Source: Caldilineaceae bacterium (lineage in GTDB: Bacteria; Chloroflexota; Anaerolineae; Caldilineales; Caldilineaceae). Taken from it: 64,000 bases of DNA. The stretch is from positions 1 to 64,000 of the forward strand of contig JAJDXQ010000046.1 of NCBI GenBank assembly GCA_022823185.1, in the 5' to 3' direction. Positions 26,401 to 34,635 of the stretch are shown here, piece after piece. The translations under genes and the position numbers were made by a program. Under the pieces are notes generated by a model. That model was given only the letters and a program-made list of their open reading frames with translations. It was not told the origin of the DNA and made no database searches. The first letter of the stretch is position 1. Every line of letters begins with the position of its first letter.

Positions 26401-29400
26401 ACGGCCTAATCTTTACTGAGGCGACGCGTACGATCGCGGGGACGCCAACAACCGTGGAATCTCCAGACGTAACATACACAGTGCGCGACGACGACGGCGA
26501 CGAGGCGAGTAAGTCCTTTACGATAGCTGTCGCAGCCGACCTGATGCCGACACTGGAGGCCATCTCCAACGCCAACGCCAAGCTGACAAGGCAGTTTACG
26601 CTCCAACTGCCGGAAGGCACCGGCGGCGACGGCGACCTGGACTACGAAGCCACGGGGCTGCCTCCCGGTCTTTCCTTCGTCGAATCGACTCGAACGATCA
26701 CAGGTACACCGACAACGGCGAACAATTACGTCGTTACGTACACCGCGACCGACGAAGACGACGACGTTGCCCAACAGACCTTTACGATCCATGTGTTCGC
26801 GATGCCGTCGCTGACCGAAGTGTCAAACATCACGGCGACTAAGGATGAACTGTTCACGCTTCTCCTAACCGCAGTGACAGGCGGAAGGGGACCGTTCGAC
26901 TATGAAGTCTCAACCCTGCCCAGCGGCCTTTCCTTCGTGGAAGCCTCGCTCACGATTACAGGAACGCCCACGGTGCTTGAAGAGGTCGACGTCACCTTCA
27001 GCGTCGAGGACGCGGACGGAGACACCGCCAGCGAGGAATTCAAGATCACAGTCAGCGAGGGCGATACTGAGCCTACGTTCCCAATCGAGATCCAGGATTA
27101 CACGCTGCGGGTTGGCAATCCCTTTGCCGTTACGCTCCCAGCCGCGACAGGCGGAAATACGCCGTATACGTATACGCTTTCTGGGCATCCATCAACGCTC
27201 GCCTTCGATCCCGCGACGCGGCAACTGAAGGGTACACCCGACACCGCGACGGAACACCAGGTCACCTATACGGCAACCGATCGCGATCAGGACGAAGTCT
27301 CGCAGGTCTTTACGCTCAAAGTCGATGCGGACAAGCAGCCCTCTGAACCATCTATTGTTGATTTTCACCTGAAGGTCGGCGACTCCCTGTTGGCGGAGTT
27401 GCCAGCCGGCGCCGGCGGAGACCCACCTTATACCTATTCGATCACGACTCTGCCATCAGGGTTGACTTTCAATGCGAACACGCGCCAGTTGTCTGGCAGG
27501 CCAGATGCGGCCGGCGTCACACAGGTCACATACACAGTCTATGACGAGGACAGCGACACCGCGACAAAGAACTTTACGATCAACGTCTATGCGCTGCCCG
27601 ATCTGACAGCAGTCTCAGATACTCCGGGAAAGAAGGGGGAACTGTTCACACTCGAGCTTCCCGAGGCAACAGGCGGCAGACCCCCCCTCACATACAGTGT
27701 GACAGGCCTTCCGGCCGGGCTCGATTTCATTGCAACGACGCGTGTGATCACAGGGACGCCGACCCAGGTGGAGGTGGGAAACGTTACCTACAAGGTCGTG
27801 GACAGTGACGATGATCAGGACAGTATCTCGTTCAAGATAACGGTAGCTGATCTGGACCAGAGGCAGGATTCGAATGTCGGTAACAACAATAACGGGAACA
27901 ATGATGGGGGTAACATCGGCGGGGTCGTACAGACTCCTCCGGCGCTTACCCTGGGCGATACCACCGGACTCGCGGCCAGAGTCGACGAGCAGTTCATGCA
28001 GCAACTCCCGGCCGCGAACGGCGGCACGCCCCCCTATCAATATAGTATTACAACTCTGCCGGCCGGCCTTTCGTTCACGCAATCTTCCCATACAATATCT
28101 GGCATTCCCACAGAAGCGGGATCGACCAATGTTACCTATACGGTGACGGACACGGACAGCAGCAGAGCAAGCGACGACTTCACAATCACCGTAGATCCGG
28201 CGCCGCTCACACTGGGCGACACGACAGGGTTCTCGGTGACGGTTGGGCAACTGTTCACCCAGCAGTTGCCAGCTGCCAGCGGAGGCTCCCCGCCATACGC
28301 CTATGGCGTCACGACCCTTCCCGCGGGTCTGACCTTTGTTCACTCGACGCGCACCATCACAGGCACGCCATCCGTGGCGGAGACCAAGGTGGTGACCTAT
28401 ACCGTGTCCGACGGAAACCGAAACTCGGCCCGTGACGCCTTCACCATCACCGTGAACGAGGACCAGACCACGCAGCCGGGAGGGTCCGGCGGCGATGGCG
28501 CTGTTCCGCCTGGAACGCTGCAGCTGAAACTGGCTGGCACGAAAGAGTTCAACGCCACGGTCGGCGTGCAGTACACGCAGCAGCTGCCCGCGGCCACGGG
28601 CGGATCGGCGCCCTACGCGTACGGCGTAACCGTCCTCCCCGCCGGCCTCAGATTTGAGCACGCGACCCGCACAATTGCCGGCTCGCCGACGACTCCGGAA
28701 ACCAGAGTCATGACATACTCTGTTACTGACGGAACACGAACCTCCGCCAGCGACACTTTCACCATTACTGTCGCCGCTGCCCCGATTAACCAGCCAGGCG
28801 GAACAGGAGGCGGCGGCACGCAGGACCCGTTGCAACTTTATCTTGGCCAAACCAAAGAGTTCACTGCCACAGTGGGGACAAGATTCACCCAACAACTCCC
28901 CGCAGCCAGCGGCGGGTCAGCGCCATACGCATACGGGGTAACAACCCTTCCATCCGGCCTAACCTTCCTTCTCGCATCGCGCACGATCACCGGTACACCG
29001 ACTGCCGCGGAGACGAGAACCGTAACTTACTCTGTCACGGACGGCGCGCAAGTCTCTGCGAGCGATACATTCACCATTACGGTCATTTCGACGCAAGTTG
29101 GCCCGCCCGGCCAGCCTGGCGGCGGAGGCAATCAGGGCGGCAAGAGTCCGGGGGGAACGCCTGGCGGCAGCAACCAGGGCGGCAGCAACCAGGGCAGCAG
29201 CAACCAGGGCAGCAAAAAGAATTCAGGGAGCTCAGGCAACCAGCAGAAGTACACGCCGCCTTCATCCTATTCGCCTCCGTCGAATCAGCAGTCGTGGTCG
29301 CCGGGTCCGATTCCCGTAGCGATCACCATTCCTGACTGGCTGAACGTACGTAAAGGTCCGGGGGTGGAATATGAAGCGCTCTCCTCTGTCCCGGCCGGGA

Positions 29401-31052
29401 CGCGAGCGGGAATCTACGGGAGAGACCCGGCTGACAACTGGTTCCAGGTCAGGATTGATGAACTAAACGATCTGGCGTGGATCTGTCAGGACCTTGCCAG
29501 GGTCGAAGGGTCGCTGGCCAGCGTTCGACTCCTGCAGCAATGGGAAATCGATCTCATTCCGAAGCCTTCGGACGGCCCCATCGCGACGACGACGCCAGCC
29601 ATTATGAATGTCCGCGCCGGGCCGGGACTTGACTACGAGATTCTGACCACTGTCACCAAAGGGACGCAAGCCACAATCATCGGAATCGGCCCGAACTCCC
29701 AGTGGTACATGGTCACTCTGGACGCTTTAGACAGGCCCGCATGGCTTTACGCGAGTCTGACCACTGTGAACGGCTTCCTTGGCGGCGTCAAGCAGTACAC
29801 GTTAGCGGAGCTGAATGGGTACACCTATACAGAAGTCGGCGGAACTGACACGTGCGGAGCCAATCCGGTCGCGATTACCACGCCTGCCGTCATGAACGTT
29901 CGCAACGGCCCCGGTCTCAGTTACGACATCGTCACCACGGTCGTACAAGGGACAAGAGCTGACATCATCGGAATTGGCCCCCTTGACGAGTGGTTCCTGG
30001 TCAGACTGGCGAATCTGGACGAACCGGCGTGGATCTATCGGGGCCTGACGACCGTCGTCGGCTCGCTTGCCGGCGTCAACCGGGTCGATCCTGGACAGGG
30101 CAGTCAGCCGAACGTCGTCACAAATGTCGAGCGGCCCGTTGCAGTTTCCTATCCTTCCCTTGTCAATATCCGAGTCGGCCCGGGCCTGACTTACCCTGTT
30201 TTGAAGACTGTCAGGCAAGGGACCAGGGCTGAGATCATAGGACTCAGTCCGGACGAGAACTGGTATCTGGTCGAGATCGACGGGATGAGCCAGCTGGGTT
30301 GGATTCGCGAAGACCTCACTGTCCTGGTTGGAAATCTCCATAATGTTAAGCGTATCACCGCCGCGGAATTGGCCATGCTGCCCGTTGCCATCGTAGACAC
30401 GCCGACACTCAATGTGCGAACGGGCCCGGGCCTCGGCTATCCTCTCGTGACGACAATTTCAGAGGGAACATGGGCGCAGATTATCGGAGTCAACGCGCAG
30501 ACCGACTGGTTCCAGGTTAAGCTGCATGGCGTAACCGGTCAGACATGGGTCTACCGCAATCTTACACATCTTGCCGGGCTGCTTACCGGCGTCACGCAAA
30601 TCTCCACAAGCGCCGTAGCCGCGGAATATGACCCTGCGCTGCATGAGACCACGATTCTCGAATCTGCTTCCACGGTGGCGTCCGCCTCTACCCAGCAGGT
30701 TGTCGTGAACTCAATTACGGTGGCGCTTTCGCTGCCGGCCAATGGCAACATTAATCTCGAAGTCAGCTGGACAGATGCGGAAATCTGTACGGATCATTAT
30801 CAGATCTATTACCGGTCCAACGCTGACTCAACCACATACTTCTCGTTGGAAAACGCAGTCCTGGCGACCGCATCAAATTCGAAGAGCCTGAGCTTCCTCA
30901 CGCTGCCGGACAGAAGTCTGATCTCTGCCTGGTGTGGGACGCATAACAGGGGGCGGCACATCGCGGAAGTCCAGATCGACCCGACCGAAGAAGGCGCCTA
31001 CAGTTCACTGCCGTCTCAGCAGGAGACTGGCGCGGTAGCTGTCGTGCCTTAA
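23475..31052 (+). CDS. Giant secreted Ig-like/SH3b repeat protein
   Basis: The product has 2525 residues. A signal peptide (about 14-47, KRKEFLIGSLIGFCVVLLAL then ...RAALAQ) is followed by about 355 residues of Cys-containing beta-rich domains. Next come 16 tandem repeats of 85-95 residues (about 406-1872) with the pattern P..Y...LP.G.GGDG.L.Y...LPAGL.F...TRTI.GTP......TYTV.D...D......I.V, matching putative Ig (He_PIG) or dystroglycan-cadherin-like domains. A Gly/Asn/Gln/Ser/Pro-rich linker (about 1873-1945) leads to five SH3b domains (about 1947-2377) with LNVR.GPG..Y motifs, then a C-terminal domain of some 150 residues. There is no LPXTG, C-terminal helix or dockerin, so it is probably released or held by its SH3b domains at the cell surface. 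The start is a TTG with an in-frame stop two codons upstream, so no longer form is possible. Adhesion or wall binding is inferred. Confidence 0.88.
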   Translation: MDRFRRGTEGFQKRKEFLIGSLIGFCVVLLALLAAVVAPQPRAALAQSDPRVVISVGDSTMIQGQMTWVHAAFYNMPQNPENEKEFGNISFRYYFERNSDGSWTNADSCTEDLVGSNLYITTWWRSPWEHGASSFALSTTCPVGSYRLRVSVTNRDDNTELVSGTHDFTVSLGPSVTVDMPTGPYYRGTSFNPTIKFNDLVQGADYTYSAYLMARNPANYAEICEGTGLERNKTFALNNASGNPVQKTVTVTDNCPRNEYTLKVKIKDSDDRERGSKDVDFEVETDPNATPSVGVTMSESSPVAPGTEFDVIFSFYDIQHGKSIRHLETMKDRTTNQPVGRSACGGGLVGWGQDVQSTFNSNPLVIEITIPSDCPAGDYRVASQIQDSSGSEIVSGSIDFVIGYPDLTPTAPTISSYTAKQNAPFSQQLPAGSGGDGTLRYEATPLPAGLSFITSTRTIEGTPTGTGTTSVRYTVTDSDGDSDHVDFNITVDPDLTPTAPSITGYTAKQHVPFSQQLPAGSGGDGTLTYEATPLPAGLSFIATTRTITGTPSGTGTTTVRYTVTDSDSDSAHFDFDITVNADLTPTAPSVPGYTAKQNSLFTQQLPEGSGGDGTLTYEATPLPAGLSFIATTRTITGTPSGTGTTTVRYTVTDSDSDSAHVDFDITVNADLTPTAPSVPGYTAKQNSLFTQQLPVGTGGDGNLTYSVTGLPDGLIFIAATRTITGTPTTVQAPVVTYTVRDSDNDDSSTTFTITVAADLMPTLSTISGYTVRVGSPFSEVLPAATGGDTPLEYSVTGLPEGLEFVEATRTITGTPTTEEAPTVTYRVEDNDGDDSSTTFTITVAADLMPTLSTISGYTARVGSPFSEVLPAATGGDTPLEYSATGLPDGLTFTEATRTIAGTPTTVESPDVTYTVRDDDGDEASKSFTIAVAADLKPTLSTISGYTARVGSPFSEVLPAATGGDTPLEYSATGLPDGLIFTEATRTIAGTPTTVESPDVTYTVRDDDGDEASKSFTIAVAADLMPTLEAISNANAKLTRQFTLQLPEGTGGDGDLDYEATGLPPGLSFVESTRTITGTPTTANNYVVTYTATDEDDDVAQQTFTIHVFAMPSLTEVSNITATKDELFTLLLTAVTGGRGPFDYEVSTLPSGLSFVEASLTITGTPTVLEEVDVTFSVEDADGDTASEEFKITVSEGDTEPTFPIEIQDYTLRVGNPFAVTLPAATGGNTPYTYTLSGHPSTLAFDPATRQLKGTPDTATEHQVTYTATDRDQDEVSQVFTLKVDADKQPSEPSIVDFHLKVGDSLLAELPAGAGGDPPYTYSITTLPSGLTFNANTRQLSGRPDAAGVTQVTYTVYDEDSDTATKNFTINVYALPDLTAVSDTPGKKGELFTLELPEATGGRPPLTYSVTGLPAGLDFIATTRVITGTPTQVEVGNVTYKVVDSDDDQDSISFKITVADLDQRQDSNVGNNNNGNNDGGNIGGVVQTPPALTLGDTTGLAARVDEQFMQQLPAANGGTPPYQYSITTLPAGLSFTQSSHTISGIPTEAGSTNVTYTVTDTDSSRASDDFTITVDPAPLTLGDTTGFSVTVGQLFTQQLPAASGGSPPYAYGVTTLPAGLTFVHSTRTITGTPSVAETKVVTYTVSDGNRNSARDAFTITVNEDQTTQPGGSGGDGAVPPGTLQLKLAGTKEFNATVGVQYTQQLPAATGGSAPYAYGVTVLPAGLRFEHATRTIAGSPTTPETRVMTYSVTDGTRTSASDTFTITVAAAPINQPGGTGGGGTQDPLQLYLGQTKEFTATVGTRFTQQLPAASGGSAPYAYGVTTLPSGLTFLLASRTITGTPTAAETRTVTYSVTDGAQVSASDTFTITVISTQVGPPGQPGGGGNQGGKSPGGTPGGSNQGGSNQGSSNQGSKKNSGSSGNQQKYTPPSSYSPPSNQQSWSPGPIPVAITIPDWLNVRKGPGVEYEALSSVPAGTRAGIYGRDPADNWFQVRIDELNDLAWICQDLARVEGSLASVRLLQQWEIDLIPKPSDGPIATTTPAIMNVRAGPGLDYEILTTVTKGTQATIIGIGPNSQWYMVTLDALDRPAWLYASLTTVNGFLGGVKQYTLAELNGYTYTEVGGTDTCGANPVAITTPAVMNVRNGPGLSYDIVTTVVQGTRADIIGIGPLDEWFLVRLANLDEPAWIYRGLTTVVGSLAGVNRVDPGQGSQPNVVTNVERPVAVSYPSLVNIRVGPGLTYPVLKTVRQGTRAEIIGLSPDENWYLVEIDGMSQLGWIREDLTVLVGNLHNVKRITAAELAMLPVAIVDTPTLNVRTGPGLGYPLVTTISEGTWAQIIGVNAQTDWFQVKLHGVTGQTWVYRNLTHLAGLLTGVTQISTSAVAAEYDPALHETTILESASTVASASTQQVVVNSITVALSLPANGNINLEVSWTDAEICTDHYQIYYRSNADSTTYFSLENAVLATASNSKSLSFLTLPDRSLISAWCGTHNRGRHIAEVQIDPTEEGAYSSLPSQQETGAVAVVP
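24690..29090 (+). repeat. Sixteen tandem coding repeats, period about 264 bp
   Basis: These repeats encode the Ig-like domains of the giant protein. Neighbouring units differ greatly in identity: units 2 and 3 (from about 24954 and 25218) and units 6 and 7 (from about 26010 and 26274) are almost identical at the DNA level, while units 9-12 are diverged. This indicates recent duplication or gene conversion at two places. Two Gly-rich spacers interrupt the series, near 27870-27935 and near 28465-28510, with a third near 28785-28820. Confidence 0.85.
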
Positions 31053-31158
31053 ACGCCTTCGTGCCGCTGAACTACCGACCAGCACAGAAGCGCTGAGAAC
31101 TGGCGCGATGACCAACAGCCAATTGCCTGGACGCCAGGAGCCTGGCCCGGCTCGAATT

Positions 31159-31187
31159 GCGGCCTCCGCCACTGTGGCGGAGGCCGC
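31159..31187 (+). terminator. Likely terminator of the giant protein gene
   Basis: A perfect 13-bp stem GCGGCCTCCGCCA/TGGCGGAGGCCGC with a three-base loop lies about 105 bases after the stop, followed by TGTCTTTC, a poor T-tract. It sits between convergent genes and may serve both. Confidence 0.6.
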
Positions 31188-31221
31188 TGTCTTTCAAAGC
31201 AACTGAGGCATTTGGGAGAAT

Positions 31222-31243
31222 CCTACCTGGGATACCAGGTAGG
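31222..31243. repeat. Perfect 9-bp hairpin CCTACCTGG-GATA-CCAGGTAGG
   Basis: The hairpin lies in the 374-base gap 31053-31426 between the giant gene and the VOC gene, with no T-tract on either strand. A third, imperfect hairpin follows near 31258-31281. The gap otherwise holds nothing I can support. Confidence 0.5.
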
Positions 31244-31426
31244 CGAGGACGGAACGTAAGCCTCTTCGGATTTCCGAGAAGCCAAGGACGGCAGCTGATT
31301 CAGCGCTTGAAGGCAAACATGAGGGACCACTCAATTCCTGCGCATCCAGTGGCCACACGGAGCTTGAAGCGGGCGCCACGCCAGGTCGCGAGTGATTTTC
31401 GGTTGCCCCTACGGGGAGATTCTCGT

Positions 31427-31846
31427 CTAACTCTTTTCACTCCCGAGACGGGTGCCTTCTGGCACGTCGGTGTCGCTTTCGAAGTCAAGCCTGTAGCCAT
31501 CCGGGTCGGTCAGCGACGTGAGCCACATTCCGTTGCTGACAAAAGGCTGCGACGCGTCGAGCCCGCTCGCTTTGAAATGTCTGTAGAGCTGCAGAGCATC
31601 TTCGCAGATGAAGACGGTGGTAACGCCCTCGCCTACTTTCCCCGTCGGGGTCCAGGAGTCATGACCTGAAGTGGGGAACTGCTGCAGCATCAGCGCGGCA
31701 TTTCCCAGAGTCATCCAGCACCAGCGCAACTGCCCGTCAGGCTCCCACTTCTGGCTGATTTCGCATCCCAATCCGTCGACGTAGAACTGGATCGACGCTT
31801 TCATGTCCGATACTCTGAAGAAGGGCACAGCTTGCTTTATGTTCAT
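31427..31846 (-). CDS. VOC (glyoxalase/bleomycin resistance) family protein
   Basis: A protein of about 139 residues with the beta-alpha-beta-beta-beta repeat of the vicinal oxygen chelate fold: AVPFFRVSDMKASIQFYVDG at the N terminus and the second half ending in TSLTDPDGYRLDFES. The second module has VFICEDALQLYRHFKASGLD. Such small VOC proteins include glyoxalases, dioxygenases and antibiotic-binding proteins, and the substrate cannot be told. A GTG 8 codons upstream (31870) is an alternative start; neither start has a strong ribosome binding site. It is 93 bases after the mandelate racemase-type gene on the same strand. Confidence 0.82.
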   Translation of the reverse strand: MNIKQAVPFFRVSDMKASIQFYVDGLGCEISQKWEPDGQLRWCWMTLGNAALMLQQFPTSGHDSWTPTGKVGEGVTTVFICEDALQLYRHFKASGLDASQPFVSNGMWLTSLTDPDGYRLDFESDTDVPEGTRLGSEKS

Positions 31847-31939
31847 CGGGTTGAATTTCTCGACTTTCACATGTCGGTTTTCCAGATACGGGCAGGCCTG
31901 GCTGTCGAATTGAGGCCTTTCGCAGTCGCGCGGGCAGCC

Positions 31940-33103
31940 CTACCAGTTTGTGAGCGACCCGTCGCGGCGCCGCAGATGGGGGGCCTCCCAGAAACTGAAC
32001 TCTTCAGACTGAGCCCGCTCTTCATTGAACTCGACGCCGAGGCCCGGGCCGTCCGGCACGATGTAATGATAGCCGTCCAACTCCGGCTGCACGGGGAACC
32101 AGTCGGCGTCATAGAATCGGCCCTTCTCGGTCGGTGACACACGCACCTCCAGCCAGGCGAAGTTCGGGACAGCAGCTGCCAGGTGAACGGTGGCCGCGCT
32201 GCAGATTGGACCGAGGGGATTGTGAGGCATCAGGTCGATGTAATGCGCTTCGGCCATGGCGGCTACCTTTGCGGACTCCGTCAGGCCGCCAACGTTGCAG
32301 ACATCGATGCGGGCGAACTGGGTGATACCCCGCTCGATATAGGGAAGGAACTGCCATTTGCTGGAGAACTCCTCGCCAATGGCGAAAGGTACGTCGGTCA
32401 TGCTGCGGAGGGCCTCGTAGGCTTCCGGCGTTTCGTCCCGGATCGGTTCTTCCAGGAAGTCCAACGTGCCGGACGGCATGCGCTGGCAGAAGGATGCCGC
32501 CTCGGCCACGCTCAGGCGGTGGTGGTAGTCGATGCCCATCACCGGTTCGGGCCCTATCTCTTCGCGTACGGCGGTCAGCCACTGTGCAGTGATGCCTATC
32601 GATTCGCGCGGTTCAAAGATATAGTCCGGGTCTCCCTCATCGCGGTTTGGGCTGCGGCCGGCGCGGATCGCGGGCCAGCCCAAATCTACAAGCAGTTTCA
32701 CGTTTTCGATCAGCTGCTCCTTGCTGGCGCCCCCTGTGGAGGCAAAGCAGGGAACCAGGTCCCGCTGCTTGCCGCCCAGAAGCTGGTAGACCGGAACGTC
32801 CAGCGCCTTGCCGGCGATGTCGTAGAGGGCGATGTCGATGGCCGAGATCGCTGCAGTCAGGACGCGGCCGCCTTCGAAGTACTGGCTGCGGTACATCTCC
32901 TGCCAAAGCGCGCCCATGCGCAACGGATCGCGGCCAATGAGAAACTCACGATAGTGCTTCACAGCGCCGGTCACAGCCAGCTCCCGGCCTGACAACCCCG
33001 CTTCCCCCCAGCCGTGTATGCCCTCGTCAGTCTCCACCTTGACGATCATCTGATTGCGTTGCCCAACCCAAACGGGGTAGGTCTTGATGTCGGTGATTTT
33101 CAT
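31940..33103 (-). CDS. Mandelate racemase/muconate lactonizing enzyme family dehydratase
   Basis: An enolase-superfamily enzyme of 387 residues. The N-terminal capping domain (MKITDIKTYPVWVG...) is followed by a TIM barrel with metal ligands in GIDYHHRLS (about 195), FLEEPI (about 221) and AIGEEFSS (about 247), and a catalytic His in MPHNPLGPICSAA (about 296). The D-x-H pair on the third strand together with the HNPLGP His is the galactonate-dehydratase-type arrangement, so an acid sugar dehydratase is the best guess; exact substrate unknown. The ATG has AGGAAG upstream. It lies near an aldo/keto reductase and sulfatases, fitting breakdown of sulfated or acidic sugars. Confidence 0.9.
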   Translation of the reverse strand: MKITDIKTYPVWVGQRNQMIVKVETDEGIHGWGEAGLSGRELAVTGAVKHYREFLIGRDPLRMGALWQEMYRSQYFEGGRVLTAAISAIDIALYDIAGKALDVPVYQLLGGKQRDLVPCFASTGGASKEQLIENVKLLVDLGWPAIRAGRSPNRDEGDPDYIFEPRESIGITAQWLTAVREEIGPEPVMGIDYHHRLSVAEAASFCQRMPSGTLDFLEEPIRDETPEAYEALRSMTDVPFAIGEEFSSKWQFLPYIERGITQFARIDVCNVGGLTESAKVAAMAEAHYIDLMPHNPLGPICSAATVHLAAAVPNFAWLEVRVSPTEKGRFYDADWFPVQPELDGYHYIVPDGPGLGVEFNEERAQSEEFSFWEAPHLRRRDGSLTNW

Positions 33104-33336
33104 GGCGATCTTCCTTTACCGATTGCGCAGGGTTCCAAGGTGTTGCGTTCTCGACAGCGTCACTTAGAGTCGTTCAATCGACGACTGCATAGCGGTTTGA
33201 CATCCGAATTGCAGCCAAAGCCCGATTTCGAGGCCTGATTTCCCAATTACAGGCTGCCTGCCTTGAATGAGCGACGAAGGCCGGCGGCGCATCAGTGGTC
33301 TTGGACTGGATGGCTGAGCCTGCGAGCGACTGTGCG

Positions 33337-34269
33337 TTAACCGTCAATTGCCTTCCGCATGCTGTCAGCTTCGGCTTCAGTGAGGGCCCGGCTGCCGGCC
33401 GCCGCGTTGGTCCGGGCCTGCTCTGGCGACTTGGCGCCGGGAATTGAAATGGAAACAGCGGGATGCGTGAAGGTATAGCGAATGGCCGCTTGCACCATCT
33501 CCTCGCCGGCGGAAACAACCTCGCTGAGACGGCCGACCTGTGCCGAGCGGGCTTCAAACTGCGCTTGTTGGGCGCCGCCTTCGTTCCAGCCGGCTCGCAC
33601 CGTGTCGGTGAAAACAGCCCCTTTGGCGTAGCGGCCGGAAAGCAGGCCCTTGGCCAGCGGGCCGCGCACCATCACCGCGATGCCGTGCTCCTGGCAGTAG
33701 GGCAAGAACGCGTCTTCAGGCTCGCGGTTGAGGAGTGAGTAGTCTACCTGAACGACGTTGCAGGTTCCCTCCCGGTTGAACCGTTTGAGCACATCCAGGC
33801 GATTGGTCGAGATGCCGTAAGCTCGCAGGCAGCCCTCATCTTTGAGCGCCTCGAATCCTTCCAGATAGACGGTCGGGTCGTCGAGGTCGCCTTTGTGGCA
33901 GAGAATCACGTCGACCCAGTCCGTGCGCAGACGGCCTAGGATGGCGTGGCCTGAGATGCGGATCGAATCGACGCTGTTCTTGGGGATCTCGCCGCCGGTG
34001 CGAAGGCCCCAGTTGCCTATCTTGCTAACCAATATTACGTTGTGGCGGATTCCGGTCAGCGCACGGCCGACACGAAATTCGGAAAGGCCATTGGGTATGC
34101 CGTAGGACTCGGCTACATCGAACAATGTCATGCCCGCTTCATAGGCCGCCTGCACGGTCGTCCAGGCTGTGGCGTCATCAATGTCGCCCCACTGGTTGCC
34201 GATGTTCCAGGCCCCCAGTCCAACGGCGGAGACGGGCCATCCGAGTTTGCCGAAGGTCTTGATTTGCAT
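33337..34269 (-). CDS. Aldo/keto reductase
   Basis: A TIM-barrel NADPH-dependent reductase of about 310 residues. It opens with MQIKTFGKLGWPVSAVGLGA and has the catalytic Asp/Tyr in LFDVAESYGIPNG (about 50-62), Lys in VILVSKIGNWG (about 80), and His in DVILCHKGD (about 120). The C-terminal cofactor site contains SISIPGAKSPEQARTNAAAG. The frame extends 19 codons further, but this ATG has AGGAG 9 bases upstream and fits the family. It is divergent from the sulfatase at 34636 and upstream of the dehydratase, with 233 bases between that hold nothing obvious. Confidence 0.9.
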   Translation of the reverse strand: MQIKTFGKLGWPVSAVGLGAWNIGNQWGDIDDATAWTTVQAAYEAGMTLFDVAESYGIPNGLSEFRVGRALTGIRHNVILVSKIGNWGLRTGGEIPKNSVDSIRISGHAILGRLRTDWVDVILCHKGDLDDPTVYLEGFEALKDEGCLRAYGISTNRLDVLKRFNREGTCNVVQVDYSLLNREPEDAFLPYCQEHGIAVMVRGPLAKGLLSGRYAKGAVFTDTVRAGWNEGGAQQAQFEARSAQVGRLSEVVSAGEEMVQAAIRYTFTHPAVSISIPGAKSPEQARTNAAAGSRALTEAEADSMRKAIDG

Positions 34270-34635
34270 AGGAGCAGCTCCTTGTCGCGGTTCGGATTGG
34301 AGGAAAGATATGGCATCTTTAGCCATCGCATCACTCGCGCATTGTCATTTATCGTTGAGAAAAATGCAAAGTGAAGCACAAGGTGAGCACCGCAAATGAA
34401 GGGGTCTATCTGTCGCGGCCTTCAAGCCCGCGGCCCGCCGTCAAACAAGCGGGCAGGGCGTTAAGGGTCGCGAATGGGCTCCCCCGTGTTGCCCAAATCG
34501 GGTCAGCAGTTGACGGAGAAACTGGGCGGCGGGTAGAATCTGTGTTGCCGTCCTCGGCGAATCTGAATGGTAGCCGCCACGTGACGCCAGATGCGCAGTA
34601 TCCAGACTGCTGCAGACAGCGAAGGAGAAACGACC
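34270..34635. other. Divergent intergenic region
   Basis: This 366-base gap lies between the aldo/keto reductase and the sulfatase. It should carry both promoters, but I see no convincing boxes. An ATG at 34591 extends the sulfatase frame into it. Confidence 0.45.

Noticed and set aside
27615..28895. A 426-codon open frame on the minus strand
   Set aside because: It lies opposite the Ig-like repeats, is Gly/Arg/Ser-rich with no domain, and comes from the biased composition of the real gene.
24690..29090. CRISPR or other non-coding repeat array
   Set aside because: The units are about 264 bp, code for one continuous protein and lack unique spacers.
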